Notes: generated by a model from the letters alone, not told the origin. A DNA stretch of 64,000 nucleotides from Pyrenophora tritici-repentis (GCF_003171515.1 NC_089390.1:8374274-8438273); one strand, 5' to 3'; counted from the stretch's first letter, positions 23,057 to 33,752 are shown. Translations and numbers: made by a program.

Positions 23057-23713
23057 GTCGAGTTTGTGAGGACAGTAGTGGTGGTTGTGACAGCAATGAA
23101 GCTCGACGAGGAAGCGGGTGTCTTATGGTGGAGACAGCAGGCAGAAGTGCATGAGGCGGCCCATGAGCTGCTACTGATGGGTGTGTTTGTAAGCAAGGGT
23201 AGAAAGAGATGCGCTACCCGCGGTCCCCTAATGTCGTGGCAGCACTTTCAACATTCACTTGTGAGGCGACAGGGGTCCAGCGCACGGGTACCTTAATGAC
23301 GCAGCCGCAACTGCCTGCAGCAACCGCAATCGCGTCTTTTCGACGTGCTTCTTTCAACGTCCAAAGCTCGTGCTGGTTGAAGCTCGTGCGTGCAAGGCGC
23401 ATCTAGGTCACCATAATTTGGTAATTTAGTCCATCTCTCGCCTACCCGCTCCTTTTCTTGCTCATCGCCTCGGTGCCTGCACACCAGGAACAAGCCTGCC
23501 TGCCTGCCTGCCTGCCCCGCCACGCTTTGTTCTATCACGACCGCAACCGCCACACGGACTTCGCGAACCACCCATCCACCCCCCCGAAGCGCCTTGTACA
23601 GCACCAACAGACTCTCGGAATCGCCCCCTTCCGACTAAGAGGCTCGTGTACAGTGCGCCAGACGCTTCAACCACGACATCCTCGCAGGTTCAAAGCGGAC
23701 AAAGTTGCCCAAG
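23057..23713. promoter_or_regulatory. Divergent spacer between ECM29 and the UBX gene
   Basis: 657 bp between two start codons pointing apart. A GCCT repeat lies at 23494-23516. I looked for a yeast-type PACE element (GGTGGCAAA) and did not find an exact one. Confidence 0.5.
23494..23516. repeat. (GCCT)5 short tandem repeat
   Basis: Five perfect GCCT units plus GCC, about 200 bp upstream of the UBX gene start, probably in its promoter or leader. Confidence 0.9.
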
Positions 23714-25330
23714 ATGGACGAGGACTCTATTCTCAACTTCTGCAGCATCACGTCGTGCGATCCGGACAAGGCCGCCCAGTATCTGCGCTTGACAGACGGC
23801 AACTTTGAACAAGCCATCCAGCTCTTCTTCGATGCGCCCGGGCTTGACTTTACTCCATCGGCACCTTCACAACCTTCGGCAGCCGCTTCGTCTGCACAAC
23901 ACGCAATAAATGTCGATTCAGATGATGACATGGACTTTGATGCCGCCACACGGGGCACCACTCCACCCACACGGGCCCAGCCGGGCGTCGAAGATGACGA
24001 AGCCATGGCGCGGCGGCTGCAAGAGGAGATGTACGGTGGGAGTGGACCTGGAGGTACTGGCCCTGACGAGGTTCGTGCACCTATGCAGCGGACCACGGAA
24101 ACCCTCGTCGGCCCAGGCTCCAACTGGGGGCCTGCCGACGACGACGAGGATGTCGACGCCATGGTCCAAGAACAACTGGCTCGTCGCCGGACAGGTATGC
24201 CACACACGTCATTCATACAGTTCCCACATCTTGCTGACCCGTCTGACAAAGGTCGCGCCGGCATCTTCAACCAGCAGACAACTCAGACCAACGTGTGGGA
24301 CAACACGACGGATTCAAGTACCCGCCGACGCGAGCTTGCAACCGCGACAGGCGGCGCGTCCGAGCAGTCTTCTAAGATGAGCATGCTCGCCGAGCTGTTC
24401 CGTCCGCCCTTTGAGATCATGTATCAAGGGCCGTGGGAAAAGGCACGAGACATGGGTAAAGACGAGGAAAAATGGCTGCTTGTTAACATCCAGGACCCCG
24501 CCATCTTCGACTGCCAGCGCCTCAATCGGGACATTTGGAAGAACGACGACATCAAGGCGACTGTACGCGAGAACTTCATCTTCATGCAGTATGCAAAAGA
24601 CGACCAGCGTGGTCAGCAGTACATGAACTACTACTTCCATGCCCGCGACAGCTCTGATGCTTACCCACACATCGCCATCGTAGATCCCCGGACAGGCGAG
24701 CAGGTCAAGGTATGGTCAGGTCCACCAATACCCGAACCAGTCGAATTTCATGCTCAGCTTCACGAGTTCCTTGATCGTTACAGCCTGAATGTGAACGCAA
24801 AGAACCCTGTCGCGAAGCGAAAGTCCGAGTCCAAGAAGAAGGACCTGGGCCGCATGACCGAAGAGGAGATGCTCGAGATGGCTCTGAAAAACAGCATGGA
24901 TAACGGCCAAGGCCCGAAAGATGACGATCCAGACGCCCTCACAAAGTCGACGGACAATGTCAAGGGCAAGGGCAAAGCGGATGAGGCTGCGTCCGAGCCC
25001 GAGGCCAGCGCACCCACAAATCCTCTATTCGCCACCATATCTGCACATGCTCCCCACACCGAGCCCACCGTTACCGATCCCAAAATCACAACGCGCATCC
25101 AGTTTCGAGGACCATCAGGTCGCCCCATCGTGCGCCGCTTTCACCTCTCAGACCCTGTACGCCGCGTCTACGAATGGATCAAGTCGGATATCCCTTGGGA
25201 GGGCAAGCAAGGCGCCGAGTTTGATCTTGCCTTTATGGGCAAAAACCTCATCGAGCATCTCGATGAGACCGTCGAAGCTGCTGGTCTCAAGGGTGCCAGT
25301 GTCATGGTTGAATTTCTTGACAACGAGTAA
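23714..25330 (+). CDS. UBX5: UBA-UAS-UBX protein, Cdc48 adaptor (Ubx5/UBXD7 type)
   Basis: Adaptor that links ubiquitinated substrates to the Cdc48/p97 ATPase. Exon 1 is 23714-24194 and exon 2 24252-25330, 519 residues; the 57-nt intron (GTATGC to AAAG) is in frame without a stop. Domains in order: UBA-like N-terminus (DEDSILNFCSITSC, QYLRLTDGNFEQAIQLFF, residues 1-45), acidic linker, thioredoxin-like UAS domain (RPPFEIMYQGPWEKARD ... WLLVNIQDPAIFDCQ, about residues 215-350), a ubiquitin-interacting motif (TEEEMLEMALKNSMDN), and a C-terminal UBX domain (TRIQFRGPSGRPIVRRF ... FDLAFMGKNLIEHLDET). This order is that of fungal Ubx5 and human UBXD7. Confidence 0.93.
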   Translation: MDEDSILNFCSITSCDPDKAAQYLRLTDGNFEQAIQLFFDAPGLDFTPSAPSQPSAAASSAQHAINVDSDDDMDFDAATRGTTPPTRAQPGVEDDEAMARRLQEEMYGGSGPGGTGPDEVRAPMQRTTETLVGPGSNWGPADDDEDVDAMVQEQLARRRTGMPHTSFIQFPHLADPSDKGRAGIFNQQTTQTNVWDNTTDSSTRRRELATATGGASEQSSKMSMLAELFRPPFEIMYQGPWEKARDMGKDEEKWLLVNIQDPAIFDCQRLNRDIWKNDDIKATVRENFIFMQYAKDDQRGQQYMNYYFHARDSSDAYPHIAIVDPRTGEQVKVWSGPPIPEPVEFHAQLHEFLDRYSLNVNAKNPVAKRKSESKKKDLGRMTEEEMLEMALKNSMDNGQGPKDDDPDALTKSTDNVKGKGKADEAASEPEASAPTNPLFATISAHAPHTEPTVTDPKITTRIQFRGPSGRPIVRRFHLSDPVRRVYEWIKSDIPWEGKQGAEFDLAFMGKNLIEHLDETVEAAGLKGASVMVEFLDNE

Positions 25331-25840
25331 TCAGCCGTGCTTTCTAATGGGAAACGAACCTGTGCATGTTCACGATTAATGGATTATGAAGTATGGCAAA
25401 CTGCCGTTTACAGCTTAACGGCATTTCCGGGGCGGAGATACGTACTCTGGTGCCGTATGCATTACCAGGGCCGGGGTTTATAGATCTTCTTATGCCACCG
25501 CGTTGTGGTGAATACCCTTGCATTCTTTGGGGGCTTGGGGCGTAGTGTTATTCATCTTCAGCTTTGCACTGAGATGTCTAAATCCAATATATGTTTACCA
25601 GATCCTTACTCCGTGTGCGCGTGCAACGATACATTTTCTTCTCTCTACCTCAGCTCGTTCCGTAGCTTCGGTCCTTTGGCTGAGTGCTACCACACTTGTT
25701 CTGAGCTTTGCAGAGCAATGCGGCAAAAGATCATTCTGTACAATATGCATGTCTTGATTCAGTGTGTCTCAAACTATTGGATGGGTAGTCATGTTATCCA
25801 ATCCCATTGCACTAATTGCACTAATTGCACCTCGCGTATC
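25331..25840. other. Intergenic, UBX gene to decayed gene (convergent)
   Basis: 510 bp between converging units. A 9-bp near-perfect tandem repeat (unit ATTGCACTA, almost three copies) lies at 25805-25830. Nothing else recognised. Confidence 0.5.
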
Positions 25841-27772
25841 TCATTTTCCATTCTCAGGTCCAGCATCCGGCAACTCCTCGGACAATGTCGTTTGCTTAAT
25901 CTCCTTCGAAGCCTCCTCCATTCGAGCAAGCAACTGGCCGGCTTCGTTCTCATCTTCCTCTTAGGTTCGTTCCTCGTCGACGTCCATTTTCCCATCATCG
26001 TCCTCCGGAGCCTCGTATTCAGGCATCTCAAGTATGTTCTCATCTTTGCCCAATCCAGCCAACCCCTAGGCGGCTTCTGCAGTAGATCTTCTTAGGAAAG
26101 AATCAATGTAGCCTCCGAGATCAGACTTGGCTTCATCCTCTGTCGTGGAGCCATTCACTAGCATCTGTATGACAATCTCCCGGTTGGTTTCGTAGTTGGT
26201 CGCGCCAAATGGACCAGAGTCTACAATCAAGCCAACGAACTACTTGGTTAACTCGGCTTCTGGACATTCTAAGAGCTGGTTCATTGCCAACTCCATTTTG
26301 GTGGCGTGGACGTCTTCATCATGAGAGTATTTTTCTCTTTTCTTATTGCCAGCTTCGTGGGTTGAATCTTTATCGTGGCCATCTCCGTCACTAAGACTCT
26401 CTTCCTGTACCTTCACTGTGCTCCCTGAGAACCTTTCCTTGGTAGGAACACCGCAATGTGGGTCTGGATCGGACGACGATGTCTCATGCCCATAGTACTG
26501 TTCCTGTATAGAACGTTTCATCTTCAGATACTGCTCGTATAGTGTCCCAAACTGAGTTGGCGGAATCAACCGGGTAACTTCATTCCCTGCGGGGTCGACA
26601 GGAATACGCGTGCCAGCATGGGAAACTCCCAACCTGTAGGTTTGTCCAGTGACCTGGGCATTGTTCCCGGATAGTACCTGGGCAAAATCTTCCGCCTCAT
26701 TCTTTGCTATTTCCAATCCATCTCCAGCAGTTTCCGTGTCATGGCTGGGCAAGGTGTAATCTTGCTCGTGTGAAATGTACGTGTCGTCATCGGAGTCGTC
26801 ATCGGAGTTGTCGATTGGCCGGGCAAGTTCATGTTCCTCTAGACTATCGGCCCACATAAGATTGTTGACGAACTCGCTCTGGTCGTTTGTGATCATTTTA
26901 TAGCCCTGCAGTCGTCGTCGTCGTCGGCCATATAACTCGTTCATCAGAAAGTCTAAAATTCTTTCATCACCATCCTCTTCCTGACTCAAAATTCTTAAGT
27001 TTTGCGTAATGGCGATTTGGTTTGCTTTTGGGTCTTTGTTGCTCGTACATATGGCCCCGTCGCCTCTGGATGAGTCAGGAGTGACTTGCTTTTCATCTTT
27101 TTTACTACCTGTGAAGCTTATAAGAATCTTCAATGCGTCCTCGTCGAATACTATCAGTTCCCATGCCCTTCTTGCAGTCTCGTATAGGTATAGCCAGCGT
27201 TTGACGTTGGCTGCTCTGGTTTTCTCGTATCTGATGAACGTGTCCCAAGCAATAGGCCAGGCTTTGCTACGACCGGCATCGATAGCCTGCCCATGAAGTA
27301 TGATGGGTGAAGCAAGAATTGGTCCGTCGTACTGATAGGTTCATTGTGAGCATGACTGTAGTTGCCAGGCCAGAATCTTGCAAATCCAGCCAACATACAC
27401 GTACAAGTTTTGTACCGTGTACCCCAGCCCAGAATCTCCGAATATTTTTGGAGCCTCGTATAAAATAGGCGAAATCTTCGCCGGTAGTTGTGAAGTTTCG
27501 TATGTATACCATAGCGCCCAACGTATGTCGACTGATGTCATCGTAGGATGCCGCTATGTAGGCAGAGAGCTCATCCGATTGATAGGGTGCGTAGCGCCAC
27601 TCCAACAAAAGCCTTTTGTGTGGAGATGAATCGATATTGACTTGCCTTCTCTTGTCAGCTGTTACTTCTTGTGAGATTACGTTACCTACGACACCCGGAT
27701 CTCGCACGACGACTAGTTGAGTGCATCTTCAGTCCCTCGCGCCTTGGTCCGTTCTGATGGGAAAGTAACCAT
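25841..27772 (-). pseudogene. Decayed gene with three in-frame stops and an N-terminal frameshift
   Basis: Reading on the minus strand, a possible ATG at 27772 opens 19 codons, then one missing base (near 27716) shifts to a long frame. That frame reaches GVHGTKL at 27405, crosses a plausible intron (27332-27404, GTACGT to ATCAG) and continues YDGPILASPIILHGQAID. It then passes in-frame stops at 26240-26242 (TAG), 26066-26068 (TAG) and 25961-25963 (TAA) before a natural TGA at 25841-25843. Protein-like sequence continues after each stop (FVGLIVDSGPFGATNYE, then GLAGLGKDENILEMPEYE, then EEDENEAGQLLARMEEA), so this is one gene with stops, not several genes. All three stops can come from C-to-T changes of CAG or CAA. 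The product would have been about 600 residues with an acidic C-terminal half; I do not recognise the family. The first 280 codons of exon 2 alone could still make a protein. Confidence 0.6.
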
Positions 27773-28099
27773 GGTTGAAGTGATAGCTAAGAATGTACAC
27801 ACGAACGTAAGCGATAGTATCTAGCAATGCGACAGATGGAGCTGCGTGGTTGTGCAGGCCAAGACAGATACAGGTGATCGGTCAGTCCATACGCAGAAGG
27901 AAGAAACACATTTGCAGATGAAGTAAGGCAGCTCGGATAATTTGGGCAGCTGCGACTTGTACGTAGCCAATGACATGTACTGTGCATGAGGAAGGCATGG
28001 GGCAGCTCTCATGGGCTTCTGTGAGAACTGCAAAGACGACAGGAACCCGAAAAACTAGCTTGGTCTGCCTGAAAAAAAGCGGTGTCAACCCTTTTCGCG
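27773..28099. other. Intergenic, between decayed gene and SnoaL-like gene
   Basis: 327 bp. Short overlapping minus-strand frames occur, but none joins convincingly to either neighbour. Confidence 0.5.
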
Positions 28100-28694
28100 T
28101 CAATGCTCTTTCATGATGTTCTCATCACCGATACGCTGAGTAAAGGTCACGGCTCTGTCCTTTATCCTCCAAACCCCGCTCGCACCCCGTACGCCCTCGA
28201 AATCACCGTTCTTTGCTTCTAGCAATACCATGTTGTCCACGTATTTGCCGAACGCGGATAGCATCTTTCCCTCGTGAGGGCCTTGCCCAAACTGTCGGAA
28301 TCGATACAGTTAGCAAAGCAAGGCGTTATCTAGACTCGTTGTATAAGGCAGTGACTTACGTGTATACCGTGAAAGTACGTTACCACCCGTGCGGTTTGTG
28401 CATCGGATCTGAAGGTTATGGTCTGCGTCGTCAGGTTGTGATATGTGCGAACCGGCCCGAGACTGCCATATCGTTAGATGCAGCTAATCGCACGAGTATG
28501 TGCACATGCCGTTTCTTGATTGCGCTCGCCACCTCCTTTACGTTCTTCATAGATGAGTTGAAAGGATAGTCAGCATCAACATCGGGAACGAACACCTCTT
28601 CCAACATATCAAAGTCTTTCGTATCAAGCGCTTGGCAGTAACGCGATACGACGTTCTTGATAGCTAAGACGTCAAGTGGGTTGATATCAGACAT
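28100..28694 (-). CDS. SnoaL-like (NTF2-like) domain protein
   Basis: Exon 1 is 28510-28694, exon 2 28360-28462, exon 3 28100-28291; 159 residues. Intron 2 (28292-28359) is a normal GTAAGT intron. Intron 1 (28463-28509, 47 nt) has a GC donor (GCATGT), a CTAAC branch site and a CAG acceptor; only this junction joins AIKKR to LGPVRTYHNLTTQTITFRSD, the pattern of fungal SnoaL-like proteins. The fold signature is a cone of helices and strands: MSDINPLDVLAIKNVVSRYC, the DMLEEVFVPDVDADYPF segment, VVTYFHGIHFGQGPHEGK and GVWRIKDRAVTF. Family members include polyketide cyclases, dehydratases and many proteins of unknown role, so no reaction can be given. It is divergent from the P450 at 30116. Copy 3 of the 113-bp element lies 92 bp upstream of its start. 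Confidence 0.85.
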
Positions 28695-28786
28695 TTCTGG
28701 GTGTATGCGCCTCTACCTCATGTTCTGTGAGGGATTTATACCCTGCTTCTCTCGGAACCCCACTCCATGGATCCGAAACTATGGAT

Positions 28787-28899
28787 CACCCGGGTGTCAT
28801 AAGATACTTAACATACTAGTAGAAAAAGGCCACTGTAGTCGCTAGACACGCCTATCAGGTGCTTACCCAAACTATCAAGTATTTTATAACACCTAGGTG
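28787..28899 (-). mobile_element. 113-bp MITE-like element, copy 3
   Basis: Begins CACCCGGGTG and ends CACCTAGGTG, both perfect 10-bp palindromes. Flanks GGAT (28783-28786) and GGAC (28900-28903) match at three of four bases, consistent with an aged duplication. Same length as and ungapped alignment with the other three copies, in the orientation of copy 1. It lies 92 bp upstream of the SnoaL-like gene start. Confidence 0.85.
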
Positions 28900-30115
28900 G
28901 GACAGTTCGGTAAGATGCTGTTCTTGGTTCAGTACTACTACATACCCCGTGTGTGTCTCGTCTAGACGTGCCCATCTTTTCCGCATTATTACATCATTGA
29001 TACTGTAATGCTGATGCGAAAAGGCTATTCGTGCATAGTGAGCTAGGTGCATCAAAGCCGCACTGTCCTATAACGTCGAAACAGGTCAAAATCAATATTG
29101 TCAAACGCTTCTAAAACTCTTGAGGGCGAATGCAAGCTACAGTAGGGGACGAATAAGATGAACCCAGAGACTCACGGATGATCATGAGGGACTCTGAGAA
29201 GTATGGACGATAACCCACTGTGGCCCCACTTGCCGTATATGGTAACCCTCAAACAAACGTGGGTTACAGCGCAAGAACTGATTGAGAATCTAATATCGGT
29301 ACAACCGAAAACTCTACATCAATAAGATTTCAATGCAAGATTTCACCAAAAGTGGAATCAGTCTTGACACTCTACTAACACATGTGAATACACCTATATC
29401 CCGCATGTCTTCTCCTCGGAATCTCGTTTCTCAGGCAGTGCTTTCATTGGAATGTACCGCAGAAGAAACTTACCTGATTGGGAAGACCCGGGTACCGATG
29501 CCGAACGGTGCACTATATGTCAGCCCCACTAGTATCGCTTATCTAACGTTCTACACCCTCAAACTTCTGAATTGTCACAAGACAGCATATTGTGTTCCAA
29601 TACGCGCTTGGTCTCGACTGAAACGAACCGTTCATCCACTACGCTACGGCACGGGCCCGCCTAACGTCTCCCGTTAGGCTTTCCGTGCGCGCCTTGCATA
29701 CCATCCTTGCTCTTTCTCGCTGTTCAGCTCGGTGATAATACTCAATGTGGAACGGGCATGGGATTCGTTGAGAATGAATATATGCATGAGATCCACGCCA
29801 ACCAATCTGGCAAGTTCCAAGGATGTTCTATGCTCGCTGTATTGTATGCTGCAGCCACAAACCTCTCACATTATGGATAGCTTTCATATACCCTCCCCTA
29901 ATGTGCAGCATCAAGTCCTAAGCACGCTTCATGAACCGCACTATGCGCACTACACATGCTGTGGGTGTGGACCCCACCGATGAAGTTTATCACTGATCCG
30001 GTCTTCGTCTTGTGGTTCCTTGTTCTTCTACTTCCCCGGAAGGTCATCATAAAAGCTGCCATCTTCCAACAATCATCCTCAAACGCTCCCATAGTTTATA
30101 TCTACACCTCCGAGC
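28900..30115. other. Intergenic, SnoaL-like gene to P450 (divergent)
   Basis: 1216 bp. The longest frame (29333-29677, 114 codons) has no recognisable domain and no codon pattern like its neighbours. I see no RNA gene or further repeat. The part next to 30116 should hold the P450 promoter. Confidence 0.5.
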
Positions 30116-31821
30116 ATGATCATGCTAGACACAACCAACCTCGCCACGAAGGCATTCACTCTAGGTCTCGTTGGAGTTGCGTTAATTTTCACTGCACTAC
30201 TATGTCACATCTTCTACATGCAAAGGCTCCATCCACTGGCGGGGTATCGTGGACCTTGGTATGCGACCTCATCCTCCCTCGCGAGCGCTGTAATCTCTGT
30301 GATACACAAAGAGCCTCAATGGCTCCAGCATTTATCGAATAAATATGGCAGTAAGTGGACCAAAGGCCATTAAAAGGATGCTCAACCCTGATATCATACA
30401 GCTGAACATCCTATTCGCATATCTCCTACAATGCTAGTCTTTTCCACGCCATCTTCTATGAAAGATATATACCGAGATCAACAATTGAATCTCAAGTCCG
30501 GATTATATGGTACAGGGGCTCTGGGACCCCCGTCCCTTGTTACGACTTTGGAAGGTGACCAGCATCGTGGCTTACGCAAAGCTTTGGCAAATGCACCATG
30601 GACTATCGGCCCGCTAAAGAACGCCTGGGAGTCACGCTTCGACGACCAAGTCTCACTCTTCATCAAGAAGATGAACGAACATGCAGAGGCCAATCGTACC
30701 ATATGCATCTCAGACAAGGTAGCCCATTTCGCCGCTGACATACTGGGCATGATCTCATTTTCACATCCATTCGGCAGTGTCGAGAACCAACGCGACGAGA
30801 AAGAGCTTCTGGCGAATTTCCGCAAAGGCCTCACTTTCTTTGGCTTTGCAGGGAGGAGTCGCTTCTTCAGGGATACCATACTGCGCATTCCCGTCGTGGG
30901 ACAGTGGTGGCTACCAGTTGCTTCGAATGATTCAGGGATAGGATGGCTGATGTGCGAAGCGGACCGTCAGGTATCTGGTCGCGAAAGGGAGAACGCCGAG
31001 AAGCAGTTCGAGGGCCAACGCGACTTTTTGCAATAGTAAGTCCTATTGAGCGATGAAATTGTTTCGCTATTCTAATGGCGCCCTAGCTGCCTTGATGCCC
31101 GTTATTCGGACGGCTCTTCATTGACTCCTGTACAGAAGCGTGCTCATGTCACACTTCTAATTCAAGCGGGTGCAGACACTACCGGTACTGGAATGGGCTC
31201 GACACTTCGGTTCATTCTTACTAATCCGGCGGTTCTCGCAAGAGTACGCAGTGAAATAGAGGACGCGGAAGCAAGTGGACTCCTTTCGACCCCGATTCGC
31301 TACGATGAGACACGCGAACATCTCCCCTTCTTTGTGGCATGCATCAAAGAAAGCCTTCGGTTAAATCCACCGGCTCCAAATCTTTTTCCAAGAATCGTTC
31401 CCAAGGGAGGTAAAGTCATCGACGGGCACTTTGTACCAGCAGGAACAGAGGTCACGAACAACGCGTGGACTATACAGAGAAACAAGGATTTCTACGGTGC
31501 AGACGCTGAGGAATTTAAGCCTGAGCGATGGATGGAAAACGAACAAAGGAGCTTCCGGCTGGAGGCTGCTCAATTCACATTCGGGGCGGGGCCTAGGGTG
31601 TGCCTCGGTAAAGAGGTCGCTATGCTAGAGATGCACAAATTGCTTCCGGAGGTAAGTCACCTCCCTTGGACTAAGCTTCATTATTCTCTGGGCTAATGTT
31701 TCAGATTATCCGTCGTTTTGACATGGAGGTCAAGCACCCGGGCAAGTACATTGTCAATGGTGGAGTCGCGTACAATGTCGGCTTTCTAGTGAACATGACA
31801 ACCAGGAACATTGCGCCCTAA
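30116..31821 (+). CDS. Cytochrome P450 monooxygenase
   Basis: Membrane-bound fungal class II P450. Exons 30116-30350, 30402-31035, 31087-31651 and 31705-31821; introns of 51, 51 and 53 nt; 516 residues. An N-terminal membrane anchor (LGLVGVALIFTALLCHIFYM) is followed by the I-helix oxygen-binding motif AGADTTGTG, the K-helix ExxR in KESLRLNPP, FKPERWM, and the heme-binding loop FTFGAGPRVCLGKE with its axial cysteine. The stretch HPIRISPTMLVFSTP resembles pisatin-demethylase-like fungal P450s. Substrate cannot be read from sequence. It is divergent from the SnoaL-like gene, and a GH10 xylanase lies downstream. Confidence 0.94.
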
Positions 31822-32520
31822 ACTTCCACCAAACAGAGGCATCCATAGTCAATTTTCTCTCGTGTTTTCATACACATACGAGAATTATGTTCACATGGAT
31901 CCGACCACCGCCTTGTGCCGGTTAAACCCAGGCTAATATATGGTTGTACTTGAATCACACTATTCTCTAGTCCGTCGATCCCCCGCGTAGCACTTGTGTC
32001 AAATTCAGACATATTTTTCCGTATATTCTCTAATTGGGCTATGTGATGTGGGTACGTTAAGCTCATCTCGTACGTTGACACGGGTGACGGGACTGACCTG
32101 GAATATCTACTGGCGCGGCAGCCAAGCAGCAAGGGTCTGCTTGTGATATTAACACAAACCTTGCAGCTTCTAGACTATCTTGGTCCTAGTATACGTAATT
32201 CAGCGCCCAAGTAAAAGTCCGTTGAGGTTCCGAGTACCGCGATCGTGATGTAGGCCGGTGTTGGAATCGCAATCTAATCTACATATCGCAGTCTCCGAAA
32301 AAAACGCCTAGATGGGTTGGCAGAACACACAGAATAACCAAGTTGAGATTAATACGAGTGGAGAAATGCCTGATGGCTAGTCATGAATGGAACTCTACTC
32401 AAGTCATGAGACATGTGTTGCAGTATAAATGCACTGCCGTCCCTACCATATCACCCAGAGCCACTCCAGCTGCTTCTTTGGTTTCCTCTCTTGGCTCTTT
32501 ACTGTTCAACCAGAATCAAT
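31822..32520 (+). promoter_or_regulatory. Upstream region of the GH10 xylanase gene
   Basis: 699 bp. A TATA box TATAAAT lies at 32424-32430, 91 bp before the xylanase ATG. GGCTAA at 31931-31936 and GGCTAG at 32375-32380 fit GGCTAR, the site of the xylanase activator XlnR/Xyr1 known from other ascomycetes; a role here is inference from the downstream gene. Confidence 0.4.
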
Positions 32521-33752
32521 ATGCATATCCCTTACCTTGCCACAGCGCTGGCACTCACCGGCTTAGTTGCAGCCACGCCAATCGAACCACGTCAAGCAGC
32601 TCAGCTCAACCCAGCCATCCGGGCCAGAGGCCGAAGCTACGTCGGGACCTCCCTCACAATCCGCAATGATGCCACGGAGCAGGGAATCATTAAGAGTACA
32701 GAATTTGGGTCTATCACGCCGGAGAATGCGATGAAGTGGGACGCTACGGAGCCGAGTCAGGGAGCATTTACTTTTAGTAGTGCAGATGCTGTTGCGAACT
32801 TTGCGACAGCAAATAACAAAGAGGTATGCTGCTTGTTGGCCGGAATGAGAACAAGAGGACTAATACAAAATGTGATGAATAGCTTCGCTGCCATACACTG
32901 GTCTGGTATAGTCAGCTACCCAGCTGGGTCAGCCAGATCAACAACAACGCAACGTTGATTAGTGTCATGCAAAACCACATCACAACACTCGTTACCAGGT
33001 ACAAGGGTAAATGTACACACTGGGACGTTGTCAACGAAGGTGCGTCGAGGCAAAGCAGATGGAATACAAGGGCTAGAGCTGACAATACTCCCAGCACTCA
33101 ACGAGGACGGGACCTATAGAAACGACGTATTCCTAAGGGTCATTGGCGAAGCCTACATCCCCATGGCCTTCAAAATGGCCGCTGCTGCCGACCCAAACGC
33201 TAAACTCTACTACAACGACTACAATCTCGAGGACGGAGGCGCCAAACACGCTGGCGCTATGAAGATTGTTAAGCTCGTTCAATCCTATGGCGTGAAAATC
33301 AACGGCGTCGGTTTCCAAGCTCACTTGGCATCCGAGTCGACGGCGAGTGCAGGACCGTTGCCCAGCCTCGCAGTTTTGACCAAGTCGCTCCAAGATGTTG
33401 CTAATCTAGGGGTCGACGTCGCGTATACTGAACTGGATATCAGGTGCACTTTACCGGCTACCAGTGCCAAGTTGGCGGTTGCTGCGACTGCTTGGGCCAG
33501 GGTTGCGCAGTCATGCCTCAATGTCAAACAATGCGTTGGTATCACCCTCTGGGTATGTTGAATTTCATTAACCATGAGAAGAAGCTCACGTACTGACCTT
33601 TTCTCCAGGGCGTTTCGGACAAGTACTCTTGGATTCCGGGCATTTTCAAAACAGAAGGGTCTGCCCTTTTGTGGGACGCGAATTTTGCGAAGAAGCCTGC
33701 TTACACCTCGTTTTTGAACGTGTTGAATGGACAGTCTGTTACTTCAAAGTGA
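32521..33752 (+). CDS. Secreted endo-1,4-beta-xylanase, family GH10
   Basis: Cuts the xylan backbone of plant cell walls outside the cell. Exons 32521-32823, 32883-33039, 33095-33552 and 33609-33752; introns of 59, 55 and 56 nt; 353 residues. The N-terminus [20 protein letters not shown] is a signal peptide, followed by a likely dibasic-type processing region IEPRQ. GH10 motifs in order: [22 protein letters not shown], the acid/base glutamate in [22 protein letters not shown], the nucleophile in AYTELDIR, and [12 protein letters not shown]. No carbohydrate-binding module is present. At the site where most relatives read HTLVWHSQ this protein has HTLVWYSQ. It fits a plant-associated lifestyle. 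Confidence 0.94.

Noticed and set aside
23057..23713. Yeast-type PACE site for Rpn4 control of ECM29
   Set aside because: No exact GGTGGCAAA or its reverse complement found in the spacer.
29333..29677. 114-codon frame between the SnoaL-like gene and the P450
   Set aside because: No recognisable motif, no nearby exon that extends it, and composition unlike the neighbours.
32343..32669. Plus-strand frame overlapping the xylanase start
   Set aside because: It is a shadow of the xylanase signal-peptide exon in another frame.
28100..33752. Full secondary-metabolite gene cluster
   Set aside because: No polyketide synthase, peptide synthetase, terpene synthase or pathway regulator is present in the window.
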